From CAYPNF01 sp964411985 (GTDB lineage Bacteria; Verrucomicrobiota; Verrucomicrobiia; Limisphaerales; J093): a DNA stretch of 64,000 nucleotides. Where the stretch lies: positions 62,001-126,000 of the forward strand of contig CAYPNF010000021.1 in the NCBI GenBank assembly GCA_964411985.1. Reading direction: 5' to 3'. Below, piece by piece: positions 17,888 to 26,384 of this stretch (position 1 is its first letter; each line of letters begins with the position of its first letter). The notes under the pieces are model-generated. The model ran no database searches. It saw only the letters and a program-made list of their open reading frames with translations, and had not been told where the DNA came from. Made by a program: the position numbers and the translations under genes.

Positions 17888-18268
17888 ATGAAAAACCAGA
17901 TACTGGTCGTGGATGACGAGGCTTCCATCCGGGAGTTGCTTACCTTTTACCTGCAGAAGTTTGACTATCACGTCACCGCCGCCGCAGACGCACAGGAAGC
18001 CCGTGCTCAGCTCGCCCAAGGCAGCGTCGACCTGGTCGTTTTGGACGTCGTTTTGCCAGATGCAGATGGCCTACACGTTCTGAGTGAACTGCGGAAAGAC
18101 TATCCTGCCATGCCTGTCATCATGCTCACCGGCATTGGCTGTGACGACGAGATCCTCCAGGCAGCGGAGGCGAGGGGGGCAGCCGCTGTCGTCAGCAAAA
18201 CCCTGCAACTGGACCAACTCCTTTTGGAAGTCCGCCGGGCCCTCTATCAGCCGCCCGCGAAATCGTAG
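17888..18268 (+). CDS. CheY-like single-domain response regulator
   Basis: The 126-residue product is a stand-alone receiver domain. It has the acidic pocket Asp9/Asp10 in ILVVDDE, phospho-acceptor Asp53 in VVLDVVLPDADG, the Thr in MLTGIG, and a conserved Lys in VVSKTL. It starts 34 bases after cheA, so it is probably the CheY of this pathway and would bind the N-terminal motif of FliM. The in-frame extension upstream of the ATG at 17888 does not look like receiver sequence and was left out. A non-flagellar receiver role cannot be excluded. Confidence 0.92.
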   Translation: MKNQILVVDDEASIRELLTFYLQKFDYHVTAAADAQEARAQLAQGSVDLVVLDVVLPDADGLHVLSELRKDYPAMPVIMLTGIGCDDEILQAAEARGAAAVVSKTLQLDQLLLEVRRALYQPPAKS

Positions 18269-18341
18269 CTTCGCCCGAAAAAGCTCCAACAACCGGAGTT
18301 CGTCTGCACAGGATCAAGGAAATTCTTTCCGAGCGGGCAGG

Positions 18342-19895
18342 CTAACCCTGGAGAGTCAATTGTTGAGATTCCGAGGCCAGGTCGCCATGGGAGGTTTTGG
18401 CTCGGCGAGCTTCTTCCCGGGGAACGGAAACAACCGACTTAGACTCCGTAGACTCCGGCTGGTCGTGGCACTTGCGTCCCACGAGAACTTCTAGATGGTG
18501 CATGGACTCGATGAGGGCTTTGGATTGCAGATCTAGATCCGCGGCAGAATTGGCGCTCTGCTCGGCATTGCCGGCTGTGGATTGCGTCACCTTGTCGATC
18601 TCACCGATAGCCGAATTGATCTGGCCGATGCCCTGACTCTGCTCCCTGGAGGCTGCAGCAACCTCGGCTGCCAGGGCGTCCACCTCTCGCGCACGCGCAA
18701 GAATCTCGTCCAGACTCGAAGCCACCTTGGTGCAAATCTGAGCGCCGCGAACGCTCTTCTGTACCGCCGCCTCGATCTTGTCAGCCGTTTCGCGAGCGGC
18801 TCCGGCAGATCGTTGCGCCAAGTTACGTACCTCCTCCGCCACCACGGCAAATCCCATTCCAGCCTCGCCGGCACGGGCGGCCTCGACTGCGGCATTCAGG
18901 GCAAGGATGTTGGTCTGAAAAGCGATCTCATCGATAGTTTTGATGATCTTCGCGATGTCCGCACTCGATGCCCGAATAGCTTCCATGGCTTCCACCATGG
19001 CCTTCATCTCCGCAGCCCCGTGGTCGCCTGCGATCCTGGCTTGGTTGGCCAATCCCTTGACCTTTTCGGCGTTCTCGGTGTTCCGCGCCGTCATGCTTGC
19101 CATCTCTTCGAGAGACGCGCCGGTCTCCTCGAGGGAAGCTGCCTGGTTCTGGGCGCCTTCCGAAAGGGACTGACTGGCCTGGGCGATGCCCTGCACGCCG
19201 ACCACAGTCTTCCGCAGAGTAAGCGCCAATTCGTCAGCCACTCTCCTCACCGGCCGTACTACGTTCCGGCGCACAAGCAGCACAGACACCAGGGGGCCGA
19301 GGATAAGGACCGCCAGCGAGAGGCCTAGGATAAGTCGGTTCGCGCGCTCCGCTTTGGCCACAATTTGAGACGGTTGGGCAGCCGCAGCTTCCAGCGCAGC
19401 CTGCATGGTCAGTGAAAGCTTGCTGCCAGCGCGATCTTGAAGAGTATTCCCTTGAGTCTGCGCAAGCGCTGCCGCCTCCACCTGCTGAAACTCCTTCGAC
19501 AAACGGAAGACATTGCTCGCACATTCGGCAAGGGCGGGCAGTTCGGCTTCAAAAGCCTGGATCTTGTCTTTCAGGGAACCTTGCGCATCGACTTTCTTCA
19601 GATCCAGCAGCTTCTGCCTCAGACTCTGCCCCGCGGTGGAATGGTCTTTGGCCAGTTGATCCAACTGCTTCAAGTCGCTTTGAGCTGGGGCTCGGCCCAA
19701 CAATGTGCCCTGCTGCTCGAAAGCACGGCTCACTTCGTAGAGAGTACTGACGCTGGCTAGGCTCACCTCGCCCAACCGCTTGGAGGAAAGGGAAAGCTGT
19801 TTGACGCTCGTCCAACTGATCAGGGTCACCAGTGCAGTCCCCACCACTACCAGCCCAACGACCCCATAAACCCGTCCAGCCAAGGTTGCTCTCAT
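18342..19895 (-). CDS. Methyl-accepting chemotaxis protein
   Basis: This is a transmembrane chemoreceptor that controls CheA. The 517-residue product has a transmembrane helix at about 8-30 and a helical periplasmic domain at about 31-185 of the four-helix type. A second helix is at about 188-210. A short RRNVVRPVRRVADEL stretch follows in place of a full HAMP domain, then the long signalling coiled coil. The hairpin tip has the family signature IAFQTNILALNAAVEAARA followed by GMGFAVVAEEVRNLA. A C-terminal tail of about 50 residues lacks a recognisable CheR-binding pentapeptide. It converges with the receiver gene. Confidence 0.96.
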   Translation of the reverse strand: MRATLAGRVYGVVGLVVVGTALVTLISWTSVKQLSLSSKRLGEVSLASVSTLYEVSRAFEQQGTLLGRAPAQSDLKQLDQLAKDHSTAGQSLRQKLLDLKKVDAQGSLKDKIQAFEAELPALAECASNVFRLSKEFQQVEAAALAQTQGNTLQDRAGSKLSLTMQAALEAAAAQPSQIVAKAERANRLILGLSLAVLILGPLVSVLLVRRNVVRPVRRVADELALTLRKTVVGVQGIAQASQSLSEGAQNQAASLEETGASLEEMASMTARNTENAEKVKGLANQARIAGDHGAAEMKAMVEAMEAIRASSADIAKIIKTIDEIAFQTNILALNAAVEAARAGEAGMGFAVVAEEVRNLAQRSAGAARETADKIEAAVQKSVRGAQICTKVASSLDEILARAREVDALAAEVAAASREQSQGIGQINSAIGEIDKVTQSTAGNAEQSANSAADLDLQSKALIESMHHLEVLVGRKCHDQPESTESKSVVSVPREEARRAKTSHGDLASESQQLTLQG

Positions 19896-19967
19896 ATTCT
19901 GTGTCAGTCTCTGAATCTTAGGGTCGGGGGAGATGGATTCATCCGCCGAGAGTGCGCAGCCATTCGG

Positions 19968-20729
19968 TCACTTGATGGCGGACTTGGCCACCTCAATGGC
20001 TTTCTTCACGTCCGCGCTTGGTTCGCCCTTGGTCACAAACTGCATCGGCATGACCAAATCCTTGTCCACCGCCACGGTCGCCATGGGTCCCTCCACGTTC
20101 TTCACGGTCAGGATGGAGCATGATCCGGGAAGTTGGGCAATCACCCCGGCAATATCCTTGGCACTGTTTCGCACCACTGCTCCCTTCGCAAATTCGACCT
20201 CTTTCATAAGGCTCTCCTGCACGCTGATGCGGGCTCCATCGCCCGTAAACGGCAGCACCACTTTCACAGCTACGTCCGTCCCGCCTACTTCCTTCCAGTT
20301 GCTCACCTTCCCGCTAAGAACGTCACGCGCTTGGTCTGCGGTCAGAGATTTGACTCCAACACCCGGATGCGAAACGATCGCAAGTTTGATACTGCTCAGG
20401 GGCATTTCCTTCATGCCGGTCAAATCCACGCTGCCTGGCTTCTCCTTGTTGGTGGCATCTGCCACTCCCTTTAGCGAACCGCCTATCATCGCCACGTCCG
20501 CCAACCCTCCCGAAAGATCCGCCAACCCTCGACCGCTGCCGTTGCCCACGACTTCGAACTTCAGTCCGGACTTGGCCTCCAAATCCGCCTTCTGCTCCGT
20601 AAGCAGTTTCCCCATCGTCACGGCTCCGTGAAATCGGACGGTCTGCCCATAAAGCGTTGGAACAATGGCGCTTAAAAGCAGGATCGCGATAGATCGTTTG
20701 ATCAAAGTGGATGGATTGGAGGTCATCAT
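19968..20729 (-). CDS. PstS-like phosphate-family periplasmic substrate-binding protein (orphan)
   Basis: The product, 253 residues from the ATG at 20729, has a signal peptide (about 1-30, ending LYGQ) and a type II periplasmic binding fold of the PstS family. Family traits are VGNGSGRGLADLSGGLADVAMIG near the N-terminus and LTADQARDVLSGKVSNWKEVGG in the middle, a typical PstS segment. No pstC, pstA, pstB or phoU is near. It lies next to the chemoreceptor gene on the same strand. The ligand is likely an oxyanion, but phosphate itself is not proven. Confidence 0.85.
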   Translation of the reverse strand: MMTSNPSTLIKRSIAILLLSAIVPTLYGQTVRFHGAVTMGKLLTEQKADLEAKSGLKFEVVGNGSGRGLADLSGGLADVAMIGGSLKGVADATNKEKPGSVDLTGMKEMPLSSIKLAIVSHPGVGVKSLTADQARDVLSGKVSNWKEVGGTDVAVKVVLPFTGDGARISVQESLMKEVEFAKGAVVRNSAKDIAGVIAQLPGSCSILTVKNVEGPMATVAVDKDLVMPMQFVTKGEPSADVKKAIEVAKSAIK

Positions 20730-20948
20730 AAGCGTTTCAAAAGTCTGCCACATTATCGGCAAAAACGCCGAGTTCTTGAGAAACAAAGAGTCAAGACGCG
20801 GTTCCCAACCACAACTATTTCTTCCTGAATCGGTTAGGGTGAACCCTGTCATGGACCACTTTGATTTAGGCGGCCTAACCCATAAGATTCTTAACCAATA
20901 ACTATCTCGTCATGAAGGTCTTGCGAGGTCATTGAAGCCATCTCTGGC

Positions 20949-21128
20949 ATGAACGCCTCCACGGTGGTAGTCTTTCCTCCGCAGATGAAGCAGAACGCCA
21001 TTCTGAACCTAGGCAAACCCCAGCTTCGGCACACCCGAAGCGATGTGGGTCGTGCCACTTCAGATCACCGGACGGTACTCCCCTGTGGAAATCCCCTGGC
21101 GACCCCGCAACATCAGGCTTCCCGCTAA
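20949..21128 (+). CDS. Possible 59-residue small protein
   Basis: An ATG-to-TAA frame encodes a 59-residue product beginning MNASTVVVFPPQMKQNAILN. About 64% of third codon positions are G or C, compatible with coding in this genome but not decisive. There is no clear ribosome binding site, and a strong hairpin lies within it. It has no recognised domain, membrane segment or cysteine pair. It may be a real small gene or a chance frame across a structured RNA. Confidence 0.25.
   Translation: MNASTVVVFPPQMKQNAILNLGKPQLRHTRSDVGRATSDHRTVLPCGNPLATPQHQASR
21017..21050. other. Stable stem-loop
   Basis: The core is a perfect 7-bp stem, GCTTCGG (21023-21029) with CCGAAGC (21035-21041), closing a five-base loop. 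It extends outward by pairing of ACCC and CA with TG and GGGT across small bulges. There is no T run, so a terminator is unlikely. The strand is not determined. Confidence 0.4.
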
Positions 21129-21221
21129 GGGGTGGGTGTTGCTCTTCAATCAGGTCGTAACACACCACTGCCATTGCCTTCCAAGGACATTCTTACCGAG
21201 TTACCAAAACCGAGGACTCCT

Positions 21222-21782
21222 ATGAGCGATCAAAGCAAACCCCCTCGCCGACGGCGACGAACTTCCCCACCCTCGGTGGAGATTCGGGAGATGTCGTTGC
21301 AGGATCTTCCCGCAGTGTTCGCTCTGGGTGAGAGACTGTTTACCGCCGAAGATTACCCCACCCTCTACCGATGCTGGGATGAGCACGAGATTGTGCAGTT
21401 GTTTGGCACTGATGAGGAGACCTGTTTGGTAGCCGAGTGCAAAGACCCTGAGCGAGTGGTCGGGTTCGCCCTGGGAAGGGTCATGGAGAAGCCACGCAGT
21501 GCCTGGCGGTACGGCTGGCTTGAGTGGTTAGGGGTGGATCCCAAGTTGAAACGGCTCGGGATCGCTTCGAAGCTGATGAAGGAATTGACCGGGCGTTTTA
21601 TCGAACGCGAAGCCCGGATCATGCTAGTCGACACCGACGCGGCCAACTCGGACGCCCTGGCGTTTTTCCGAAAGTACGGGTTCGGACACGAGCTCCCGCA
21701 TGTCTATCTTTCCCAGAACTTGGATGACCACCCCATGACGCTGGAAAAGCGCAACGGGAACCGGAACGGCAAAGCGGCGTAA
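21222..21782 (+). CDS. GNAT-family N-acetyltransferase
   Basis: The 186-residue product transfers an acyl group from acyl-CoA to an unknown amine. A basic N-terminal tail (KPPRRRRRTSPP) precedes the fold. The acetyl-CoA motif appears as GVDPKLKRLGIASKLMKEL at about 105-123. The last strand pattern is ALAFFRKYGFG, typical of GNAT proteins. The ATG at 21222 was chosen because the domain starts soon after and a GAGG lies upstream. The arginine-rich tail could bind nucleic acid or ribosomes (RimI-like), but the substrate cannot be told. Confidence 0.9.
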   Translation: MSDQSKPPRRRRRTSPPSVEIREMSLQDLPAVFALGERLFTAEDYPTLYRCWDEHEIVQLFGTDEETCLVAECKDPERVVGFALGRVMEKPRSAWRYGWLEWLGVDPKLKRLGIASKLMKELTGRFIEREARIMLVDTDAANSDALAFFRKYGFGHELPHVYLSQNLDDHPMTLEKRNGNRNGKAA

Positions 21783-22346
21783 TCAGAGCGCTTTAAGATC
21801 AGTTTGCTTGGTGGGCAGTTTGTTCGCCTCCAAGGGCCCTTCCATCTTAATACCGCGCTCGCGCAGCGCTAATCGCAAGGCCGAGCGCATCGGCTCAGCC
21901 AGACGCGCTTGAGCCTGACTCAGGGCTCGTGTCGACTCCCTGCCGGGGATTCTCTGCAGGCAACAACGCGCCGGTTCGGCAAGCCCGGCATCATCCAATA
22001 GCTTAGCCACCGCCTGGACAACGCTACCATCCCCAATTTCCGAGAGCATCCATAGCACCTCGCTCCGCAAGGAAACCGGTCCTGCGGCCAATGCCGAAAC
22101 CAGACGAGTCAGGACCACCTTCCGCTCTTTACGCGCATCTGGCCGACCCACCTGGCGCACAATAGCCCAAAGGGCCCGCTTGGCTGCCCGGGCCACCTCC
22201 GTGTCCGGATCGAGAGCCAATTCCAGGAGGGGAACCACGGCGCGCGATCCAATCCCAGAAGCCTCCTGCAGAGCGCGAAGTCTGGCGGCGTCATCCGAAT
22301 TGCGAAGTCCCGAGAGAAAGTTTTCCAGATCGATATGGGAATTCAT
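21783..22346 (-). CDS. HEAT-repeat-like protein
   Basis: The 187-residue product is made of short paired helices that read as HEAT-like repeats. Examples are LRALQEASGIGSRAVVPLLELALD, VARAAKRALWAIVRQ, LRSEVLWMLSEIGDGSVVQAVAKLLDD. Such repeats form protein-binding solenoids. There is no signal peptide or enzyme motif. It starts at ATG 22346 and ends directly against the convergent GNAT gene. Fourteen bases upstream ends the Gfo/Idh/MocA gene on the same strand, so the two may be cotranscribed. Function unknown. Confidence 0.8.
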   Translation of the reverse strand: MNSHIDLENFLSGLRNSDDAARLRALQEASGIGSRAVVPLLELALDPDTEVARAAKRALWAIVRQVGRPDARKERKVVLTRLVSALAAGPVSLRSEVLWMLSEIGDGSVVQAVAKLLDDAGLAEPARCCLQRIPGRESTRALSQAQARLAEPMRSALRLALRERGIKMEGPLEANKLPTKQTDLKAL

Positions 22347-22360
22347 GGAGAAGAAATGGA

Positions 22361-23704
22361 TTAGAGATAATACGGGTATCGCTGCGGCCGGTGGAGCATT
22401 CGGTTGGCTTGTTCGTCGTTCACCACCCTCTCCCTGGTACCGTCCCACTCCAGCTTTCTGCCGAGCATGTAAGCAAGATTTCCTAGGTTACATAGGGTTG
22501 CGGTCCGATGTCCGATCTCAATATCCACGGCTGGCCGAAGATGACCTTCGCGGATCGACTTAAACCAGTCCGCCTTGTGGTTCATGTTGAAGTCCTCGTA
22601 TTCATCCGTTCGATACACCTCCTTGCCACCCGGAGGGAGTTGGAAGTCGATCGCTTCCTGATTCGCTGGACGGTAACCACCCTCCCATTCGAGAATGAGG
22701 TTCCCCCGCTCTCCCCAAAACACATTGCCGAACTCGGTCTTGCCAAGCTTGTTCCCTGGCTGCCCCCATTCGAGTGTCCAATCGGGGTTCTTAAAGGTAT
22801 AGCGAACGTTCATGTCCACGGGGCAATCCCAAAGGCCTTTGGCAGGTGGAACTCCCGTGGCCTCCACGGTGAACGAGGTCTGATGGTCCGCATCCATAGC
22901 CCAGAGAATGGTACTGAACTGATGGGCACCCCGATCGCGAATCTGTCCCCCTCCCGACTCCAGCAACCACCGGAAGTTGGCGGGGTGATACCTCCGGTTG
23001 AAAGGACGCCAAGGAAGCGGGCCCAGCCAAAGGTCCCAGTCGAGACCCTCCGGGGGCTCCGAATCGGGCACCGGCTTCTCATCAACCGGGTTGGCGTAGT
23101 GCCAGCAAGTCACTTTCTTCACTTTGCCAACGATTCCGTTCCGAATGGCTCGGCAGGTGTGCCAACCACCCTTGGCGGTCCGCGCCTGGGCTCCCACCTG
23201 CACGGCTACTTTGTTCGACCGGGCAGCCGTCACCATGGCTCTTCCCTCCACGACCGTGACGGAGGCAGGTTTCTCGACGTAAACGTGCTTCCCGGATTGA
23301 CAGGCATGAACGGTCTGTACCGCATGCCAGTGGTCGGGGGTGGCAATGAGCACGGCATCCACATCTTTCCGCTCCAAAATGTAACGGTAATCGCGATAGG
23401 GAATGACCCCCTTCCCCACGTTGTTCAAGGCCGCTTCCAGGTGGTTGTCGTCCGCGTCACAAACGGCAGCAATCCTGACTTTGTCCTCCTTCGCAAACCG
23501 AAGCATGTTCCCCACATGGGTCATACCCATGCCCCCGACCCCGATGTGGGCCACGACAAACCGCGAGTTAGCCCCGGGCTGGCCGGGCGCTCCGATGACC
23601 TTGGAGGAAACGAACTCGGGAAGGCTGGCCATCGCCAGGGCTAGCGTACCACCAGTGGACTTCAGGAATCGTCGACGTGAAACCGTGGAGGATGGGTCGT
23701 TCAT
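22361..23704 (-). CDS. Tat-exported Gfo/Idh/MocA-family oxidoreductase
   Basis: This is an NAD(P)-dependent sugar oxidoreductase of the Gfo/Idh/MocA family, probably exported folded. The 447-residue product has a twin-arginine signal (SRRRFLKSTGG, residues 9-19). A Rossmann fold follows with HIGVGGMG as GxGxxG, and VLIATPDHWH plus YVEKP at the expected places. The C-terminal domain has the RWLLESGGGQIRDRGAHQ segment usual in the Verrucomicrobiota and Planctomycetes subfamily. The reading frame stays open upstream to 24286 but that part lies opposite the helicase gene and is not real. The substrate is unknown. Confidence 0.93.
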   Translation of the reverse strand: MNDPSSTVSRRRFLKSTGGTLALAMASLPEFVSSKVIGAPGQPGANSRFVVAHIGVGGMGMTHVGNMLRFAKEDKVRIAAVCDADDNHLEAALNNVGKGVIPYRDYRYILERKDVDAVLIATPDHWHAVQTVHACQSGKHVYVEKPASVTVVEGRAMVTAARSNKVAVQVGAQARTAKGGWHTCRAIRNGIVGKVKKVTCWHYANPVDEKPVPDSEPPEGLDWDLWLGPLPWRPFNRRYHPANFRWLLESGGGQIRDRGAHQFSTILWAMDADHQTSFTVEATGVPPAKGLWDCPVDMNVRYTFKNPDWTLEWGQPGNKLGKTEFGNVFWGERGNLILEWEGGYRPANQEAIDFQLPPGGKEVYRTDEYEDFNMNHKADWFKSIREGHLRPAVDIEIGHRTATLCNLGNLAYMLGRKLEWDGTRERVVNDEQANRMLHRPQRYPYYL

Positions 23705-23819
23705 AAGGCTGAGTGCTGCAAGGGAATTAGAGCAAAGCCACCCGGGCTTTTCCATCATAAACCACGAAATGTTCCGCCGCCCAAAGCACGGCGGCGGGCC
23801 AATGCGTCCACCCGCGAGC

Positions 23820-23848
23820 TTGTGTTCGGGTTCCCAGTCAGGTATAAC
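23820..23848 (+). promoter_or_regulatory. Putative sigma-70 promoter giving a leaderless helicase mRNA
   Basis: TTGTGT (23820-23825) and TATAAC (23843-23848) are 17 bases apart. The -10 box matches five of six positions and the -35 box three. The -10 box ends six bases before the ATG at 23855, so a start seven bases downstream would fall on the A of the start codon. No ribosome binding site is visible before that ATG. Confidence 0.4.
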
Positions 23849-23854
23849 CACACC

Positions 23855-25084
23855 ATGTTTTCGAAATTCGGGCTTTCCCAAGCCGTCCTTCAAGGCGTCA
23901 AAGCCATGGGTTATGTCGAGCCGACCCCCATTCAACTGCGGGCCATGCCCCTCATTCTGGAGGGACGCGATGTCATCGGCAGCGCCCAAACAGGCACCGG
24001 AAAGACCGCCGCCTTCGCGCTTCCCATTCTCTCCAAGCTGGGTGAACACCAGCCTGGCCCCCGCGTGCTGGTACTGGAACCGACCCGGGAGTTGGCCGCC
24101 CAGGTGGAGACCAGTTTCCGTGATCTCGCCCGGTTCACGAAACTGCGCGTCACAGTCCTCTATGGCGGCGTGGGGTACGGACGCCAGAATGATGATCTCC
24201 GGAACGGCGCGGATATCATCGTCGCCACTCCCGGGCGACTCCTCGATCACCTGCAGCGTGGCACCACGAATCTGAACCAAATCCAATACCTAGTCCTGGA
24301 CGAAGCGGATCGGATGCTGGACATGGGCTTCCTGCCCGACGTCAAACGGATCGTGCAAAAGTGTCCGCGCAAACGTCAAAGCTCCCTCTTTTCGGCCACG
24401 ATCCCCCCTCAGATTGAGACCCTCATCCAGTGGGCGATGCATAATCCTGAGACTGTGGAAATCGGCGCTCGCCGGATGCCGGCGGAGACCGTCACCCACG
24501 CCGTCTATCCAGTCTCGGACAAGCAGAAGACAGAGCTCCTGCTTGCGATTCTGGCGAGGATTCAATTCGACTCGGTCATTGTGTTTTGTCGTACCAAGCA
24601 CGGCGCGGATCAAGTGGCGCGCGTACTCAAGCAGAGCCAACATGCAGTGGCCGTGCTTCACTCCAACCGCACCCAGCGGGAACGCGAACAGGCCCTGCGG
24701 GGTTTCCGCGATGGACGATTTGAGGTCTTGGTGGCCACCGACATCGCCGCCCGCGGGCTCGACATCCTGGATGTGAGCCATGTCATCAACTACGATGTGC
24801 CGCAGCATCCTGAGGATTATGTGCACCGGATTGGCCGCACGGGCCGCGCCCAAGCCAGCGGGGATGCTTTCACCCTCATGATCGGGGAGGACCGGGCTCA
24901 CATGGCTGCCATTGAACGCTTTATTGGCCGCAAGATTGAGCGGACGAAGCTTGAGGGGTTTGACTACCGCTACACGTCCCTGTTCGATGACGACAAACCG
25001 GGCCAAGCCGCCAGCATGACTCGTACACGGGGTGCCCGCGTCGGGCGCGGGTACTTCTGTGGCCCCGCCAAGCGCCGAAGGTAA
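23855..25084 (+). CDS. DEAD-box ATP-dependent RNA helicase (RhlE-like)
   Basis: This helicase remodels RNA duplexes in processes such as ribosome assembly or RNA decay. The 409-residue product has all motifs in order: Q motif (FSKFGLSQ to PTPIQ), Walker A AQTGTGKT, PTRELA, TPGRLLD, the DEAD box in VLDEADRMLDMGF, FSATIP, and in the second RecA domain ARGLDI and HRIGRTGRA. The C-terminus is short and ends KRRR, without the long basic tail of RhlB or SrmB, so RhlE-like is the closest label. It is divergent from the oxidoreductase gene. The ATG at 23855 directly precedes the Q motif. Confidence 0.96.
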   Translation: MFSKFGLSQAVLQGVKAMGYVEPTPIQLRAMPLILEGRDVIGSAQTGTGKTAAFALPILSKLGEHQPGPRVLVLEPTRELAAQVETSFRDLARFTKLRVTVLYGGVGYGRQNDDLRNGADIIVATPGRLLDHLQRGTTNLNQIQYLVLDEADRMLDMGFLPDVKRIVQKCPRKRQSSLFSATIPPQIETLIQWAMHNPETVEIGARRMPAETVTHAVYPVSDKQKTELLLAILARIQFDSVIVFCRTKHGADQVARVLKQSQHAVAVLHSNRTQREREQALRGFRDGRFEVLVATDIAARGLDILDVSHVINYDVPQHPEDYVHRIGRTGRAQASGDAFTLMIGEDRAHMAAIERFIGRKIERTKLEGFDYRYTSLFDDDKPGQAASMTRTRGARVGRGYFCGPAKRRR

Positions 25085-25119
25085 CCCATCTTCGCGAAAA
25101 CCGGCCTAGCCCCGAAAAC

Positions 25120-26040
25120 CTACTTTGCCTGCTGGGGGGCTTTCATCTTACGTTCCATCACCTTGACGTAATTCTCGTAGCGCTGTTTTTCGCTGGGATC
25201 CTGAGCCAGGCCCACCGCCTTCTTCACCAACTCCAGGCCCTCGGCCTGTTTGCCAGACTCAAAACGGGCAATAGCGCGAATACTCACGATCTGGGCGGTC
25301 TCCTTGCCGGCTGCCTTCTGAGCTTTGTCCAAGGCCTGTTCAGCCAAGGCATAGTCCGGGGACTCCGTTCCCGATGCCACGATACTAAACGCGAGGTCAC
25401 ACAAGGCCTCCACGTCGTCGCCTGCTTCGGTCACCAGTTTCTTTCCAAGTTCAGCAGCTTTGGGATCTTTCTTCGCGCTTAGGGCCTGGAATTCCCCCAA
25501 CTGCATCTGGTAGGCCTGTTTTTGCGCGGCTGCTTTTAGGTCGTACTTGCCATCGAGCACCTGCTGCAGGACCTGCTCCATTTTGTCCATGGGATGCCCA
25601 ACCCAGAGCACGTTCCCGTCTTTGCCGACCACAAAGGCGCAGGGGATTCCGTTTTGGCCATAGGCTTCCATATAACCTTTGGTCGTCTTGCGTTCGTCAT
25701 CGAGCGCAACCCGGTAATCCATCTTTTCCCCCATCTCAGTGACAAACGGCTTCACCTTATCGGAGGTCTCGTCGCTGATCCCGACGAAGACGACCCCCTT
25801 CTCCTTGAACTTCTTCTGAAGCTCCGTGAGGTGGGGAATGCTGGCCTTGCAGGGGCCGCACCAAGTGGCCCAGAACTCCACCACATAGACATTCTTGCCG
25901 TCTTTGACGTCGACCGCGGTGCCTTTGACCCATTCCTTGATCTGCAGCGGAGCGGCGGGCTCTCCGAGGCGGGCGGCTAGAGCATGCGTGAGCAGCAAAA
26001 CACTTGCCGCCAAACCGAGTACAGGGAGACGAGTTTTCAT
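25120..26040 (-). CDS. Secreted thioredoxin-like (TlpA family) protein with helical C-terminal repeats
   Basis: The product is probably a periplasmic thiol oxidoreductase. From the ATG at 26040 it has 306 residues: a signal peptide (about 1-22), then a thioredoxin domain with the active site WCGPC (Cys61, Cys64) and the cis-Pro segment GIPCAFVV. From about residue 175 a helical region looks like two or three TPR units (EALCDLAFSIVASG, YALAEQALDKAQKAAG, SIRAIARFESGKQAEGLELV). A GAAGGA sequence five bases before the ATG decides the start. It lies eight bases after a small gene on the same strand, so they form a likely pair. Confidence 0.92.
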   Translation of the reverse strand: MKTRLPVLGLAASVLLLTHALAARLGEPAAPLQIKEWVKGTAVDVKDGKNVYVVEFWATWCGPCKASIPHLTELQKKFKEKGVVFVGISDETSDKVKPFVTEMGEKMDYRVALDDERKTTKGYMEAYGQNGIPCAFVVGKDGNVLWVGHPMDKMEQVLQQVLDGKYDLKAAAQKQAYQMQLGEFQALSAKKDPKAAELGKKLVTEAGDDVEALCDLAFSIVASGTESPDYALAEQALDKAQKAAGKETAQIVSIRAIARFESGKQAEGLELVKKAVGLAQDPSEKQRYENYVKVMERKMKAPQQAK

Positions 26041-26048
26041 TTTTTCCT

Positions 26049-26315
26049 TCAATTCTGGTCCGGCAGCAAACGTTTCAACCCAACATCATGGGCGATGTCT
26101 TCAAATTCCTTGTGGCTCACTTCGTCCAGCTGCTTTCCTCTTGCAGCCAGCTTCTCGTTGATCTTGATCGCCTTCTCGGTCATGACTTCATGCGTCTCTT
26201 GGGTCCCGCCCACCAGCGCGAAGTTCGGCCCTGTGGTAACACGTTTGTGCCCATCAGTATCCATTCCTACCCCGAGTAGCATTGCTTTGCTTTTTTTGCC
26301 GGGCGCTTTCGACAT
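26049..26315 (-). CDS. Small conserved-looking cytoplasmic protein, function unknown
   Basis: From the ATG at 26315 the product has 88 residues with a basic start (MSKAPGKKSKAMLLGVGMD), a central GPNFALVGGTQETHEVM and a charged helical C-terminus. No signal peptide, membrane helix or metal motif is present. I do not recognise a named family. Codon use looks like its neighbours, and its stop is eight bases before the TlpA-like start, so it is probably a real gene of the same transcript. Confidence 0.75.
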   Translation of the reverse strand: MSKAPGKKSKAMLLGVGMDTDGHKRVTTGPNFALVGGTQETHEVMTEKAIKINEKLAARGKQLDEVSHKEFEDIAHDVGLKRLLPDQN

Positions 26316-26384
26316 GGGCACAAGGTAAGCTTCTAATCGGGAGGGTTCCAAGCGAAAACTGCCCTGGGACCCGTCAAAAATGAG

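Larger units (their letters stand above)
20730..21221. other. Intergenic region of about 490 bases with hairpin and possible small ORF
   Basis: No full-length gene is evident. The region contains a 59-codon plus-strand open frame at 20949-21128 and a stable stem-loop at 21017-21050 inside it. A conserved RNA (tmRNA, RNase P, 6S, SRP) was looked for and not recognised. Confidence 0.55.

Noticed and set aside
20970..20980. GGAGGAAAGAC on minus, like the start of RNase P RNA
   Set aside because: The other RNase P landmarks (ACAGAAA-type 3' segment, long paired arms) are absent in the surrounding 400 bases.
22508..23644. Long plus-strand open frame opposite the Tat-type oxidoreductase
   Set aside because: Antisense shadow with no recognisable motif; the minus-strand product has a full Tat signal, Rossmann fold and EKP motif.
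23705..24286. Upstream extension of the oxidoreductase frame
   Set aside because: It overlaps the DEAD-box helicase on the other strand and has no family sequence; ATG 23704 directly precedes the Tat signal.
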